A DNA stretch of 64,000 nucleotides, from positions 62,001 through 126,000 of the forward strand of contig MNXA01000049.1 in assembly GCA_001871195.1 (NCBI GenBank). Reading direction: 5' to 3'. Numbering within the stretch: the first letter of the stretch is position 1; each line of letters opens with the position of its first letter. This document shows, piece by piece, positions 18,956 through 25,465 of this stretch. A model generated the notes under the pieces. It saw only the letters and a program-made list of their open reading frames with translations, was not told the DNA's origin and searched no databases. The position numbers and the translations under genes were made by a program. The stretch is from Zetaproteobacteria bacterium CG1_02_55_237. GTDB taxonomy: Bacteria > Pseudomonadota > Zetaproteobacteria > Mariprofundales > Mariprofundaceae.

Positions 18956-19536
18956 GCTCCACATTAGAAGATGAAATTAAGTCTGCATTACAAGCCGCCG
19001 CACATGGGGCCGATTACATACAAGAAAAAGTCAAATACATGACCTTGCCTGAAAACCTTGAGGAATGGCTTTCAAAGCAAAGCGACTACGCTTCAACTTT
19101 ACCAAGCGAACTAGAAGAACAAAAAAAAATAATTAACCGATATATTCAAATTATTTCAGGGGAGCTGAAAAAAAACGATGATTCTACGTTGCGCAGATTC
19201 TTTTATATGCTTTTAAAGGAAATCGATATTACCCACGACAATGAAGGAATATTAGCAAATAATTCTGCAAGAAAGGCTAAAGGTGAGAGAAGTAATCCAT
19301 CATACTCTGATGACTTAAACCGCATTATTCGAAATAAAATAAAGTGCCTGAATACAACAAATACAAGAAAAATTTTATATAGTCTTGATGGTGAATCTTT
19401 TGGTTGTATAGATTCTATAGAGCTAATTGATAATAAACTGTCTATCACATTCGTGGGGATAGATGACACATTAAAGGATGCGCCTTCTATAGGTTTGAAA
19501 GCACTTAGTAATCGAATAACAAAACTAAAACAATAA
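18952..19536 (+). CDS. hypothetical protein, coupled to integrase
   Basis: I do not recognise this 194-residue protein. It is hydrophilic and mostly helical, without a signal peptide or membrane segment; residues about 20-75 and 85-110 could form coiled helices rich in Glu/Lys, and the last 50 residues look beta-rich (IDSIELIDNKLSITFVGID). The gene is AT-rich and its ATG overlaps the integrase stop (ATGA), so it is translated with the integrase. A role in recombination control or as a cargo protein are both possible. Confidence 0.7.
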   Translation: MSSTLEDEIKSALQAAAHGADYIQEKVKYMTLPENLEEWLSKQSDYASTLPSELEEQKKIINRYIQIISGELKKNDDSTLRRFFYMLLKEIDITHDNEGILANNSARKAKGERSNPSYSDDLNRIIRNKIKCLNTTNTRKILYSLDGESFGCIDSIELIDNKLSITFVGIDDTLKDAPSIGLKALSNRITKLKQ

Positions 19537-19590
19537 ACTTTTCCCTCTCACATACTGCGACGAAATTTGCTTTGGATAGTTGTGCCAAAT

Positions 19591-19608
19591 CAGCTCAATA
19601 AAGAGCTG
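19591..19608 (+). other. small hairpin just upstream of the AlpA-like gene RBS
   Basis: CAGCTC (19591-19596) and GAGCTG (19603-19608) pair perfectly over a 6-nt loop, directly before TAGGAGG. There is no T-run, so it is not a standard terminator. It could stabilise the leader or bind a regulator of the element operon. Confidence 0.35.
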
Positions 19609-19622
19609 TAGGAGGCAAGAAA

Positions 19623-19835
19623 ATGAAGAACTACCAAAGAGCACAAGCCCTTGCAGATGAAAAAAATGTAAGTGTCTCAACAATCTGGCGGTGGACTGCT
19701 GCTGGAATTATTCCACAACCACTACGACCAACCAAAAGAACAAGCCTGTTTGATGTTGAAGCAGTTGATCAAGCTTTGGCAAGATTTGGTGAAGATAACG
19801 CCGCCCATGCCACCGAAGGATTGGGGGCATCATGA
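19623..19835 (+). CDS. AlpA/MerR-like helix-turn-helix protein, probable excisionase or regulator
   Basis: The 70-residue protein contains a winged HTH of the AlpA/MerR type: VSVSTIWRWTAAGIIPQPLRP, followed by SLFDVEAVDQALARF. Such proteins in P4-like elements act as excisionases or activate the integrase gene. A strong GGAGG precedes the ATG. It begins a chain of overlapping genes: its stop overlaps the next start by 4 nt. It is encoded just after the integrase block, as expected for a recombination directionality factor. Confidence 0.8.
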   Translation: MKNYQRAQALADEKNVSVSTIWRWTAAGIIPQPLRPTKRTSLFDVEAVDQALARFGEDNAAHATEGLGAS

Positions 19836-20077
19836 ACACACTTAATAACAATCCATCAAGTGAAACACAGCGCAACATGATCCTGGAGCTTATCGCCAAC
19901 AATAGGTGCATGAGCACGCTGGATGCTCGTAACAACAGCATCATGCATCCTGCAATGCGAATTAAAGAATTGCGCTCAATGGGTCACAACATCGTTACTA
20001 ATTGGATCAGACAAGCCGATCAGGCTGGCGTGATGCACCGTATAGCTGTTTATACCCATGATGGTGATGCTGAATGA
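19832..20077 (+). CDS. helix-turn-helix domain protein (HTH_39-like)
   Basis: The 81-residue protein matches the small HTH_39-type pattern: QRNMILELIANNRCMSTLDAR, then MHPAMRIKELRSMGHNIVTNW. These proteins occur in prophages and integrative elements and probably bind DNA. It overlaps both the preceding AlpA-like gene and the next gene by 4 nt, so it is translated as part of one polycistronic unit. Confidence 0.75.
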   Translation: MNTLNNNPSSETQRNMILELIANNRCMSTLDARNNSIMHPAMRIKELRSMGHNIVTNWIRQADQAGVMHRIAVYTHDGDAE

Positions 20078-20376
20078 ATATCACCATTAAAGAGAAGGCA
20101 AGGGCTCACCTTTTTGGAGTGTGCCTGATTGATTCAAGTTTTGCATATCGCTTACCGGCATCTATCCACTTATCTGAATATGGAGCGTTCACCATTTCCA
20201 TGATTCAGCAAGGTTTGGGCATAGAAGCGATCATAAAACACTTAGAAGCTGTAGGCATAGCAGAGGCACAAGACATGCTTCTAAACGCACTGAAGGCCGT
20301 TCCTGATGGCATGTGTTTGTATTCTATGTTCTGGGATGCGGTACAGGTGCTTACTGCCAGCATGGTGAGAGCATGA
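20074..20376 (+). CDS. hypothetical protein of the element operon
   Basis: This 100-residue protein is not recognised. It is mixed alpha/beta with no signal peptide; residues about 30-65 (ISMIQQGLGIEAIIKHLEAVGIAEAQDML) look like two amphipathic helices. Both ends overlap neighbouring genes by 4 nt (ATGA), which supports it as a real gene in the operon leading to the replication protein. Confidence 0.65.
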   Translation: MNITIKEKARAHLFGVCLIDSSFAYRLPASIHLSEYGAFTISMIQQGLGIEAIIKHLEAVGIAEAQDMLLNALKAVPDGMCLYSMFWDAVQVLTASMVRA

Positions 20377-20450
20377 ACATCTATCTTCATGCAGCGGAAT
20401 TGTCTCAATATATAAAAGCGGTTTCGTCTCAGCGGTTTCGTCTCAGCTAA
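20373..20450 (+). CDS. possible 25-residue coupled ORF before the replication gene
   Basis: A 25-codon frame starts with an ATGA overlap on the stop of the preceding gene and ends with TAATG, sharing its last base with the ATG of the Gp2-like gene. Its product (MNIYLHAAELSQYIKAVSSQ, then RFRLS) is not recognised. The second half is encoded by the tandem repeat at 20418-20445. It could be a translational coupler rather than a functional peptide. Confidence 0.4.
   Translation: MNIYLHAAELSQYIKAVSSQRFRLS
20418..20445 (+). repeat. tandem 14-bp direct repeat upstream of the replication gene
   Basis: GCGGTTTCGTCTCA occurs twice head to tail at 20418-20431 and 20432-20445. It is followed about 50 nt later by the inverted repeat at 20494-20514, which carries GAGACGGTT, close to the reverse complement of the repeat core. 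This pattern next to a HUH-type replication gene suggests an origin or an autoregulatory site. Confidence 0.6.
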
Positions 20451-21148
20451 TGGGCAATCAAGCCTTGGAATCATTAGAAATCGGCAACAGTAAAACCGTC
20501 CGAACGAGACGGTTATTACTAATATCTAATCTAGGAGATAGCTCACTTAATAGGAAAAACAGCACGAGAAATAGAAAGACAAAATTGGCCTGTGAAAGTT
20601 TTGAGCATGAAGGCGTGCATTATAAGGTCAACTCAAAGAAATCAGGCATCTATAAAGAGATCATGTTCAAAATAATTGAGCAGATGAAAATAGCTAGAGA
20701 GATACACAACCGATTGCTAGTGGTTCGGTTTGATTTGCACAGTGGAAATTTCAGCCAAGGGAATGAAGAAATAAGCCTGTTTAGGAAACAAATCATACAA
20801 TGGGTCACAAGGCACTATCAAACGCACTCTATAGGCTTTGTGTGGGCTAGAGAGCAAGAAAAAGCCAAGTCTCAGCACTACCATTTAGCCATATTCATTG
20901 ATGGTGACAAAATCAGGCACCCCAAAAGGCTATTGAAAGAAATCAGAGACAAATGGGAAGTAAAAGACCCTTGGAACCACCACAAACCGTTTGTTGAAAA
21001 ACCAGCCTATTTCATTAACAGCGACGAAGTGTTTCATGATGCAGTTTATCGCCTGAGCTATTTGGCAAAAGTTAGAGGTAAGGGCTACCGACCGGAACAG
21101 TCTAAAGATTACAGCACCAGTAGATTGAGGTTGAAAAATGATAACTGA
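20450..21148 (+). CDS. inovirus Gp2 / YagK-YfjJ-type replication protein
   Basis: The 232-residue protein has the Gp2-like C-terminal domain found in P4-like elements (YagK/YfjJ) and in filamentous-phage-related Gp2 proteins. LLVVRFDLHSGN precedes GFVWAREQEKAKSQHYHLAIF, where His143-Tyr-His145 forms an HUH-type metal motif, and then YFINSDEVFHDAVYRLSYLAKV. HUH enzymes nick DNA to start rolling-circle replication. Its ATG overlaps the stop of the 25-codon frame, and the first ~45 residues hold a hairpin-forming DNA segment (20494-20514), so the origin may lie within the gene start. Confidence 0.78.
   Translation: MGNQALESLEIGNSKTVRTRRLLLISNLGDSSLNRKNSTRNRKTKLACESFEHEGVHYKVNSKKSGIYKEIMFKIIEQMKIAREIHNRLLVVRFDLHSGNFSQGNEEISLFRKQIIQWVTRHYQTHSIGFVWAREQEKAKSQHYHLAIFIDGDKIRHPKRLLKEIRDKWEVKDPWNHHKPFVEKPAYFINSDEVFHDAVYRLSYLAKVRGKGYRPEQSKDYSTSRLRLKNDN
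20494..20514 (+). repeat. inverted repeat near the start of the replication gene (candidate nick/origin site)
   Basis: AACCGTC (20494-20500) and GACGGTT (20508-20514) form a perfect 7-bp stem with a 7-nt loop CGAACGA. It lies about 45 nt into the Gp2-like coding region and shares its core with the tandem repeat upstream. HUH enzymes commonly nick in or beside such a hairpin. Confidence 0.5.
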
Positions 21149-21797
21149 AGATACAAAGCAGGCAGCAATATCAAACACAGAAAAGGCATGTGGTAAGATG
21201 GCAAAGGCAGAGCGCATTTCCGCATCTGGAGATGCAAGGCCACATGAAATGATTATGGCTAACTGCCTTGTGAAAGAAGCTGATAATTTAATGGCTGTTG
21301 ATTCTGATTCGCTGGAGCTTGAATCTGGAGAGGTTAAAGCGCACTCCAGCAAGCAAAGCATGTACCCACTGACCGAAAGCCCTGATATGGCAGCGGTAGA
21401 GTCATCTATCCAGAGAATGGAGCTTTCTGGAGGTGTGGACTGTTTAAGTATCGGGATTGATACAGCGAACAGCATTAAGGCCAAAGACACGCCCGAGAGG
21501 ATGCTTGCTCACCAGATGGCCGCTTGTCACAAGGTGGCGTTCAATCTGATGAGGGAGGCTGAACAGATAGATGCCAGGTATCGACTTGATGCAAATACAG
21601 CCAGTGTTATTCAGTCGCGCAAACTCAATTCAGCCAATCGTTTGATGCAAACCTTTCAGCAAGCCATGCTGACATTGCAGAAGATGCGAACAGGCGGCAA
21701 GCAGGTGATGACGGTACAGCATGTTCAAGTGAATGATGGTGGTCAGGCCATCGTGGCGGGGGGCGATGCGGGGCGGTCAAATGGCGAAAAAGAGTAA
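21138..21797 (+). CDS. hypothetical protein of the element operon
   Basis: The 219-residue protein is not recognised by name. The N-terminal ~120 residues are polar and low in conservation features. The C-terminal part (HQMAACHKVAFNLMREAEQ through RLMQTFQQAMLTLQKMRTGGKQ) is strongly helical, and the end is glycine-rich (VNDGGQAIVAGGDAG). Its C-terminus and its position directly before an HGGxTG gene resemble paired genes seen in prophage-like islands. It overlaps the preceding gene by 11 nt and the next by 17 nt. Confidence 0.65.
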   Translation: MITEDTKQAAISNTEKACGKMAKAERISASGDARPHEMIMANCLVKEADNLMAVDSDSLELESGEVKAHSSKQSMYPLTESPDMAAVESSIQRMELSGGVDCLSIGIDTANSIKAKDTPERMLAHQMAACHKVAFNLMREAEQIDARYRLDANTASVIQSRKLNSANRLMQTFQQAMLTLQKMRTGGKQVMTVQHVQVNDGGQAIVAGGDAGRSNGEKE

Positions 21798-22026
21798 ACC
21801 CTATAAGCCGTTTGAGAATATCCGATATTGTGGCGCAAAAACGCGAACAACAGAGCAACCCTGCAAGGGTTCAGCTATGGCAAATGGTCGCTGTAGGCTG
21901 CATGGTGGGCTTTCTACTGGCAGGCCAATCACAACAGGCCAGTGGACGAAACAGGCCATTGAGCAGCGCAAAGAGGCTGCTCAGATAATCAGGCAAATAA
22001 AAGAATCTATTGCCTCCCCAGTATAA
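21781..22026 (+). CDS. HGGxTG-motif small protein
   Basis: From the ATG at 21781 this is an 81-residue protein with a zinc-ribbon-like pattern: RYCGAKTRTTEQPCKGSAM, then NGRCRLHGGLSTGRPI. Three cysteines and a histidine could bind a metal, and LHGGxSTG is the hallmark of small proteins common in phages and integrative elements, whose role is unknown. The frame extends upstream to 21733, but that start lies inside the previous gene. The 17-nt overlap indicates coupled translation. Confidence 0.75.
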   Translation: MAKKSKPYKPFENIRYCGAKTRTTEQPCKGSAMANGRCRLHGGLSTGRPITTGQWTKQAIEQRKEAAQIIRQIKESIASPV

Positions 22027-22217
22027 ATAATGGAGAAATTATTGGCATGCTCTTGCTGGCGACTGTCTCAAACCGCCAGAATTGGTCATTCAGCTTTAAG
22101 CTGTGCCTACTGTTTATGGGATGGGCCACAATATAGGTTCACTTGTATTGAATCAGTAATAATTGTTTTGTGCTGTGCTAGACTGACTGCATCCTGCAAA
22201 GAGGAAGGGAGGGGTAG

Positions 22218-23552
22218 ATGTTTGAAGAGGGGCTTCCAGATTTCCTAGTAAGTGGTGAAAAGGCTCGATTAATTCCTGTTGGGAAAGAAAGTAATAAAGA
22301 AAGAAATGTGGCATCTGTTTTTCTTTCAGCAATATCTGCTGTTGATGAGTTTGGGAAAGAGTTACTAAAAGAAATTGGTGCCCCAATAAACTCGCGATCA
22401 AAAATCCATTGCTATACCGAAGTAGTATTTAAAGAAAAGATACAAACAACAAAAGACCGCCCGGATGGATTGATTGTTGTTGAATATGGAAAGACCTTCT
22501 GGATGGCACTGGTAGAAGCAAAAATCGGGAACGCCCCATTAAATAAAGAGCAAATAGAGACGTACTTAGATATAGCAAGGACATTCAAAGTTAATGCGCT
22601 GATAACCGTCTCAAATCAATTTGCCAGCTTACCAACTCACCACCCTATTCAAGTAGATAAGAGAAAGATAAAAACTGTTTCTCTCTACCATTGGTCATGG
22701 ACAAGCATCGTGGCCAACGCCCTTCTGCTGGCATCGAACAAAAGCATATCTGATCCTGATCAGGCATTTATTCTTGAAGAATTACTTCGCTTTCTTCGTC
22801 ACCCTAATTCGGGAGTCTTGTCATTCACTAGGATGGGGCCGGAATGGAAAGATGTTTGCCAAGCGGTTTTAACTACCCCTCTAAAGAAACACGCCCCAGA
22901 GGTTGAATCGACCGTAAGTACTTGGCATCAGCTTGTTAAGTATCTCGCTTTAGAAATGAGTGTAGCCACTAGCAATCCCGTTGCAGTTTATATGAGTAGA
23001 AACCATAAAGAGTCAGCGCAAAATTACATGCAGGCTGGCGTAACATCATTGGTTGATCGTAATGAACTGGAAAGCCAATTCGTTGTCCCAAACACAGCAG
23101 GGCGAATAAAACTCGTGGCAGATATTAAGGGGAGAACGCTAGTTGCATCTATGCGGTTAGATGCTCCAAAAGATAAGCAGCAAGTAAAGTCTAGAGTCGC
23201 ATGGTTGGTACGCCAACTCAGCAAATGCGCTGACACAGCCATGCAAATTAAAATCATCTGGCCTAATCGATCAGCTGACGATGTCTATTGTTTAACCGAC
23301 CTTAGAGAAGAGAAAGTTGTAGTAACCCCTCCATCAGCGAAAGCCTTACCGAACGCTTTTGAGGTTATGCGCGTTTATGAACTTGCTGGCCGTTTTGCAG
23401 CTCCCAAAGTCTTTGTCGAAGAAGCCGAAAAAATATTGCCGGACTTTTATGAAAATGCGGGACAACATCTAAGAGCGTGGATTGCACCTCCACCAAAGAT
23501 CAAACCGCAAAGGGATGAAGAAGATGAAGATAATCGAATCAAGCTGGAGTGA
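22218..23552 (+). CDS. predicted PD-(D/E)XK nuclease, element cargo
   Basis: The 444-residue protein has a nuclease-like N-terminal domain of about 150 residues: Glu28 in a helix, Asp83 (RPDGLIVVE), Glu100-Ala-Lys102 (WMALVEAKIG) and Gln112 within LNKEQIETYLDIAR. This is the D...ExK plus Q-x3-Y pattern of RecB/Mrr-type nucleases. The rest (about 160-444) is not recognised and may sense or bind a target; the C-terminus is acidic (DEEDEDN). The start is supported by GGAAGGGAGGGG upstream, and a 190-nt gap separates it from the replication operon, so it probably has its own promoter. Its cargo position resembles defence genes in P4-like elements. Function is inferred. Confidence 0.72.
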   Translation: MFEEGLPDFLVSGEKARLIPVGKESNKERNVASVFLSAISAVDEFGKELLKEIGAPINSRSKIHCYTEVVFKEKIQTTKDRPDGLIVVEYGKTFWMALVEAKIGNAPLNKEQIETYLDIARTFKVNALITVSNQFASLPTHHPIQVDKRKIKTVSLYHWSWTSIVANALLLASNKSISDPDQAFILEELLRFLRHPNSGVLSFTRMGPEWKDVCQAVLTTPLKKHAPEVESTVSTWHQLVKYLALEMSVATSNPVAVYMSRNHKESAQNYMQAGVTSLVDRNELESQFVVPNTAGRIKLVADIKGRTLVASMRLDAPKDKQQVKSRVAWLVRQLSKCADTAMQIKIIWPNRSADDVYCLTDLREEKVVVTPPSAKALPNAFEVMRVYELAGRFAAPKVFVEEAEKILPDFYENAGQHLRAWIAPPPKIKPQRDEEDEDNRIKLE

Positions 23553-23607
23553 CCGGCAAGGTGTGCGGCCAGAACTAGTCACTCATCACGCTTAGTAAAT
23601 AGTCGGT

Positions 23608-24150
23608 TTATTGAGCTTGGCCACAATATTTCCTCACCTGTAATATGTATTGCTTACCTTCAGGTAAGTCGAAGTGGCCATCGAAGCTACGACCATTACT
23701 CCCAAAGGCCCTTACTGTGACCTTCTCACCAGATAGCAGGGCATCTATCATTGTCTTTGCGTCATCGGGCCAGAATGCCTGCCCAGATAACGCTGGTGTT
23801 GCAGTGGAATTAACTGGTGGGTTTTGATCAACCCTGTACATAATCTTCATATTATCTTGGGTCGAGTAGAAACCCTTAATGCCGATTACTACCGCTAGTT
23901 TTTTGTCATAGCAGCCAACATCCAAAGTACCCCAAAATTCAGAAACCCCTGTAGTGGAAAAGGACACTTTATCTGTCATAGCATCTTTCGTTTCAGGCGA
24001 CATATACCAAGAGGTCTTAAACTCACCAAGAAAAGCGTCAGTCCGTTCTATTGTTTGTTGAACGGTATAGCGTTCATAAGCTAGGTAGCCCGCGAGAAGA
24101 AGGGTGGCTACCCCCAAGATTATCAACAGCCACTTAAATGCTTTTTTCAT
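23608..24150 (-). CDS. membrane-anchored hypothetical protein, element cargo
   Basis: From the ATG at 24150 (preceded by AGGGG) the protein has 180 residues. It has a basic start and one membrane helix (FKWLLIILGVATLLLAGYLAY, about residues 5-25), then an extracytoplasmic domain with two cysteines and GFYSTQDNMKIMYRVD and FGSNGRSFDGHFDLPEG. I do not recognise the domain. It is convergent with the nuclease gene, 55 nt apart, and is transcribed from near the right end of the element. It could be a superinfection or phage-adsorption factor, but nothing in the sequence proves this. Confidence 0.65.
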   Translation of the reverse strand: MKKAFKWLLIILGVATLLLAGYLAYERYTVQQTIERTDAFLGEFKTSWYMSPETKDAMTDKVSFSTTGVSEFWGTLDVGCYDKKLAVVIGIKGFYSTQDNMKIMYRVDQNPPVNSTATPALSGQAFWPDDAKTMIDALLSGEKVTVRAFGSNGRSFDGHFDLPEGKQYILQVRKYCGQAQ

Positions 24151-24339
24151 GTTTAACCCCTGTGATACTAATTGGAACAACATGCTCCCCATAGGTCAAA
24201 CGATTAAAAACAACTACAAGGCTGCTAACATCGACAGCAGTGAATATATCAGTTCTGGCGAAGCACGAGGTTGAACAACGGCAGGAAGTGGCCAGTTTGA
24301 TACAGTCACAAACAACTTATCAAAAGTTAAGCGCATACC

Positions 24340-24365
24340 CTATCGGTTCAAGTATCGGTGCAAAT
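24340..24365 (+). repeat. CGGTNCAA motifs near the right end, putative arm sites
   Basis: CTATCGGTTCAAGTATC (24340-24356) differs by one base from the left-end copy at 17646-17662, and CGGTGCAAAT (24356-24365) follows directly. The 24151-24413 stretch around it holds no gene; it probably contains the promoter of the minus-strand membrane protein and this half of the integration apparatus. Confidence 0.6.
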
Positions 24366-24413
24366 AAATATAGTTAGATTATAAAGCTTTTAAATTTATA
24401 GTGTTACAAGCCG

Positions 24414-24431
24414 ATGGGCGGCATGATGTAA
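24414..24431 (+). repeat. right attachment-site repeat (attR core)
   Basis: An exact copy of the last 18 bases of groEL, including TAA at 24429-24431. It has no reading frame of its own. It marks the right junction; native downstream DNA resumes with the terminator at 24456. Confidence 0.9.
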
Positions 24432-24455
24432 GAGCCCTGCCCGGGCACAAAAACG

Positions 24456-24486
24456 AAAGCGGCCTCTCCGGAGGCCGCTTTTTCTA
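24456..24486 (+). terminator. native groESL terminator, displaced by the element
   Basis: AAGCGGCCTC (24457-24466) pairs with GAGGCCGCTT (24471-24480) over a TCCG loop, followed by TTTTC. It is a textbook terminator about 25 nt after the right repeat, where groEL would have ended before insertion. No gene in its immediate neighbourhood needs it now. Confidence 0.9.
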
Positions 24487-24530
24487 TTTGGTTCTGACTT
24501 TGTTTTGGTTTTAACCTTGGGTCCCGCTTG

Positions 24531-24686
24531 TAGCTGTGCCGGATCGGGTACTTGCCCGGCGGACAAGCGCAAAAAAAGTGGGGTTCATTCGCGGTTTGCG
24601 CCCACCGGGCGAGTACCCGGGCCGGGAATTCACAGCTACCCGTGGGTGGCCTTCTTTGCTTCTTTCTTGGCCACGCAAGAAAGAAG
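24531..24686. repeat. long imperfect palindrome plus adjacent perfect hairpin
   Basis: TAGCTGTG (24531) pairs with CACAGCTA (24631-24638). Inner blocks CGGGTACT/AGTACCCG, GCCCGG/CCGGGC and GCGCAAA/TTTGCGC also pair, making a structure of about 108 nt. A second hairpin, CTTCTTTCTTG (24659-24669) with CAAGAAAGAAG (24676-24686), follows. Open frames crossing it on both strands are by-products of the palindrome. It looks like a dispersed extragenic repeat; the 24490-24730 stretch has no gene. Confidence 0.7.
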
Positions 24687-24730
24687 GGAAACAATCACCA
24701 AAGGAAAAAGAACCTCAGCGGTTCGAAGAA

Positions 24731-25465
24731 TCAGTCTCCGGAAAATAACGACGACTGTCGGGAAGCGGCCATATCATCGCCAATATCGCGAATCTGGCGA
24801 CTCGCCCAACGCGCCGTCAGACGCTTGCGCTCCGATAACGATGCCTTTTCCATCTGACCCATCGCAGTCAGCAAGGTATCCAGATCACGTGGCAGATGGG
24901 TAAGCATCAAGCGAATCACCGCATCATCAATCTGCCACTGACGGGAGACAGCTACGGTCTGCAACACCGCCGTCAGTTCCGCATCGTTTTTCGGAGGATG
25001 CATATCCACCCGTTCCAGCGTAGCCAATCTGCTTACCAGCTCGGGCGGTGTCTGAGAAAAATCAGCATTGCGCCACAGCAGAGCCAGAGGGCGCTGTGCC
25101 TCGCGACTGCGCTCCAGCAGATGAAACAATGCAATGGCCGTGGCGCGGGGAAGCTCCCCGTTCGGCACGTCGAACAACCACCATGCAGCATTACCCAATT
25201 CAGCCAGCCAGCTGGCCACCTGCCGTGTTGACGCCTGTGCTGCATCGGGATGCACAGACACAAAACCCAGATGAGGGTGCTCCTCAATCAACAGGTGTGC
25301 CAGATGCGTCTTGCCCGCCGGTGCCTCCGAGTTCAGCCACAAGCGACCACCATGAACCAGCCAAAGAGCCAGCCTGTTTTGGGCCAACTCCACCCCGCCA
25401 TGCCGAACCCATTCGGCATAGGCATAGCTCGGTGGCAAATCAATATCGAGCAGTTGCTGGCGCAT
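24731..25465 (-). CDS. hda: Hda/DnaA-like AAA+ protein
   Basis: Hda stimulates hydrolysis of ATP on DnaA together with the DNA clamp. The 244-residue protein begins with an Hda-type clamp-contact region (RQQLLDIDLPP, like the QL-x-L-P motif). It has a Walker A-like APAGKTHLAHLL near 48-59 and the SRLATLERVDM arginine-finger region. Two features are unusual: Walker A begins with Ser instead of Gly, and the Walker B position is WWLFDVPNG with only one acidic residue. It follows the PerM-like gene with a 1-nt overlap, a common proteobacterial arrangement. Confidence 0.8.
   Translation of the reverse strand: MRQQLLDIDLPPSYAYAEWVRHGGVELAQNRLALWLVHGGRLWLNSEAPAGKTHLAHLLIEEHPHLGFVSVHPDAAQASTRQVASWLAELGNAAWWLFDVPNGELPRATAIALFHLLERSREAQRPLALLWRNADFSQTPPELVSRLATLERVDMHPPKNDAELTAVLQTVAVSRQWQIDDAVIRLMLTHLPRDLDTLLTAMGQMEKASLSERKRLTARWASRQIRDIGDDMAASRQSSLFSGD

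Larger units (their letters stand above)
17519..24431. mobile_element. integrative element of about 6.9 kb inserted at the groEL 3' end (P4/satellite-like)
   Basis: The element is bounded by an exact 18-bp repeat, one copy in groEL (17501-17518) and one at 24414-24431. It encodes a tyrosine integrase at the left end, an AlpA-like HTH protein, an HTH_39-type protein, a Gp2/YagK-like replication protein, an HGGxTG protein, a predicted PD-(D/E)XK nuclease and a membrane-anchored protein. Its base composition is clearly more AT-rich than the flanks. No capsid, tail or conjugation genes are visible, so it depends on a helper for transfer or is immobile. The native groESL terminator lies just past the right repeat. 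Confidence 0.9.

Noticed and set aside
22030-22248. 72-codon frame between the HGGxTG gene and the nuclease
   Set aside because: It runs into the nuclease gene in another frame, is Cys/Trp-rich without pattern and lacks a ribosome-binding site; the region more likely holds the nuclease promoter.
17519-24431. Element as a complete prophage
   Set aside because: No capsid, tail, terminase or lysis genes are present; the content fits a satellite or P4-like element.
24404-24903. Open frames on both strands across 24404-24903
   Set aside because: They run through the long palindrome, and their similar translations on both strands come from the inverted repeat.
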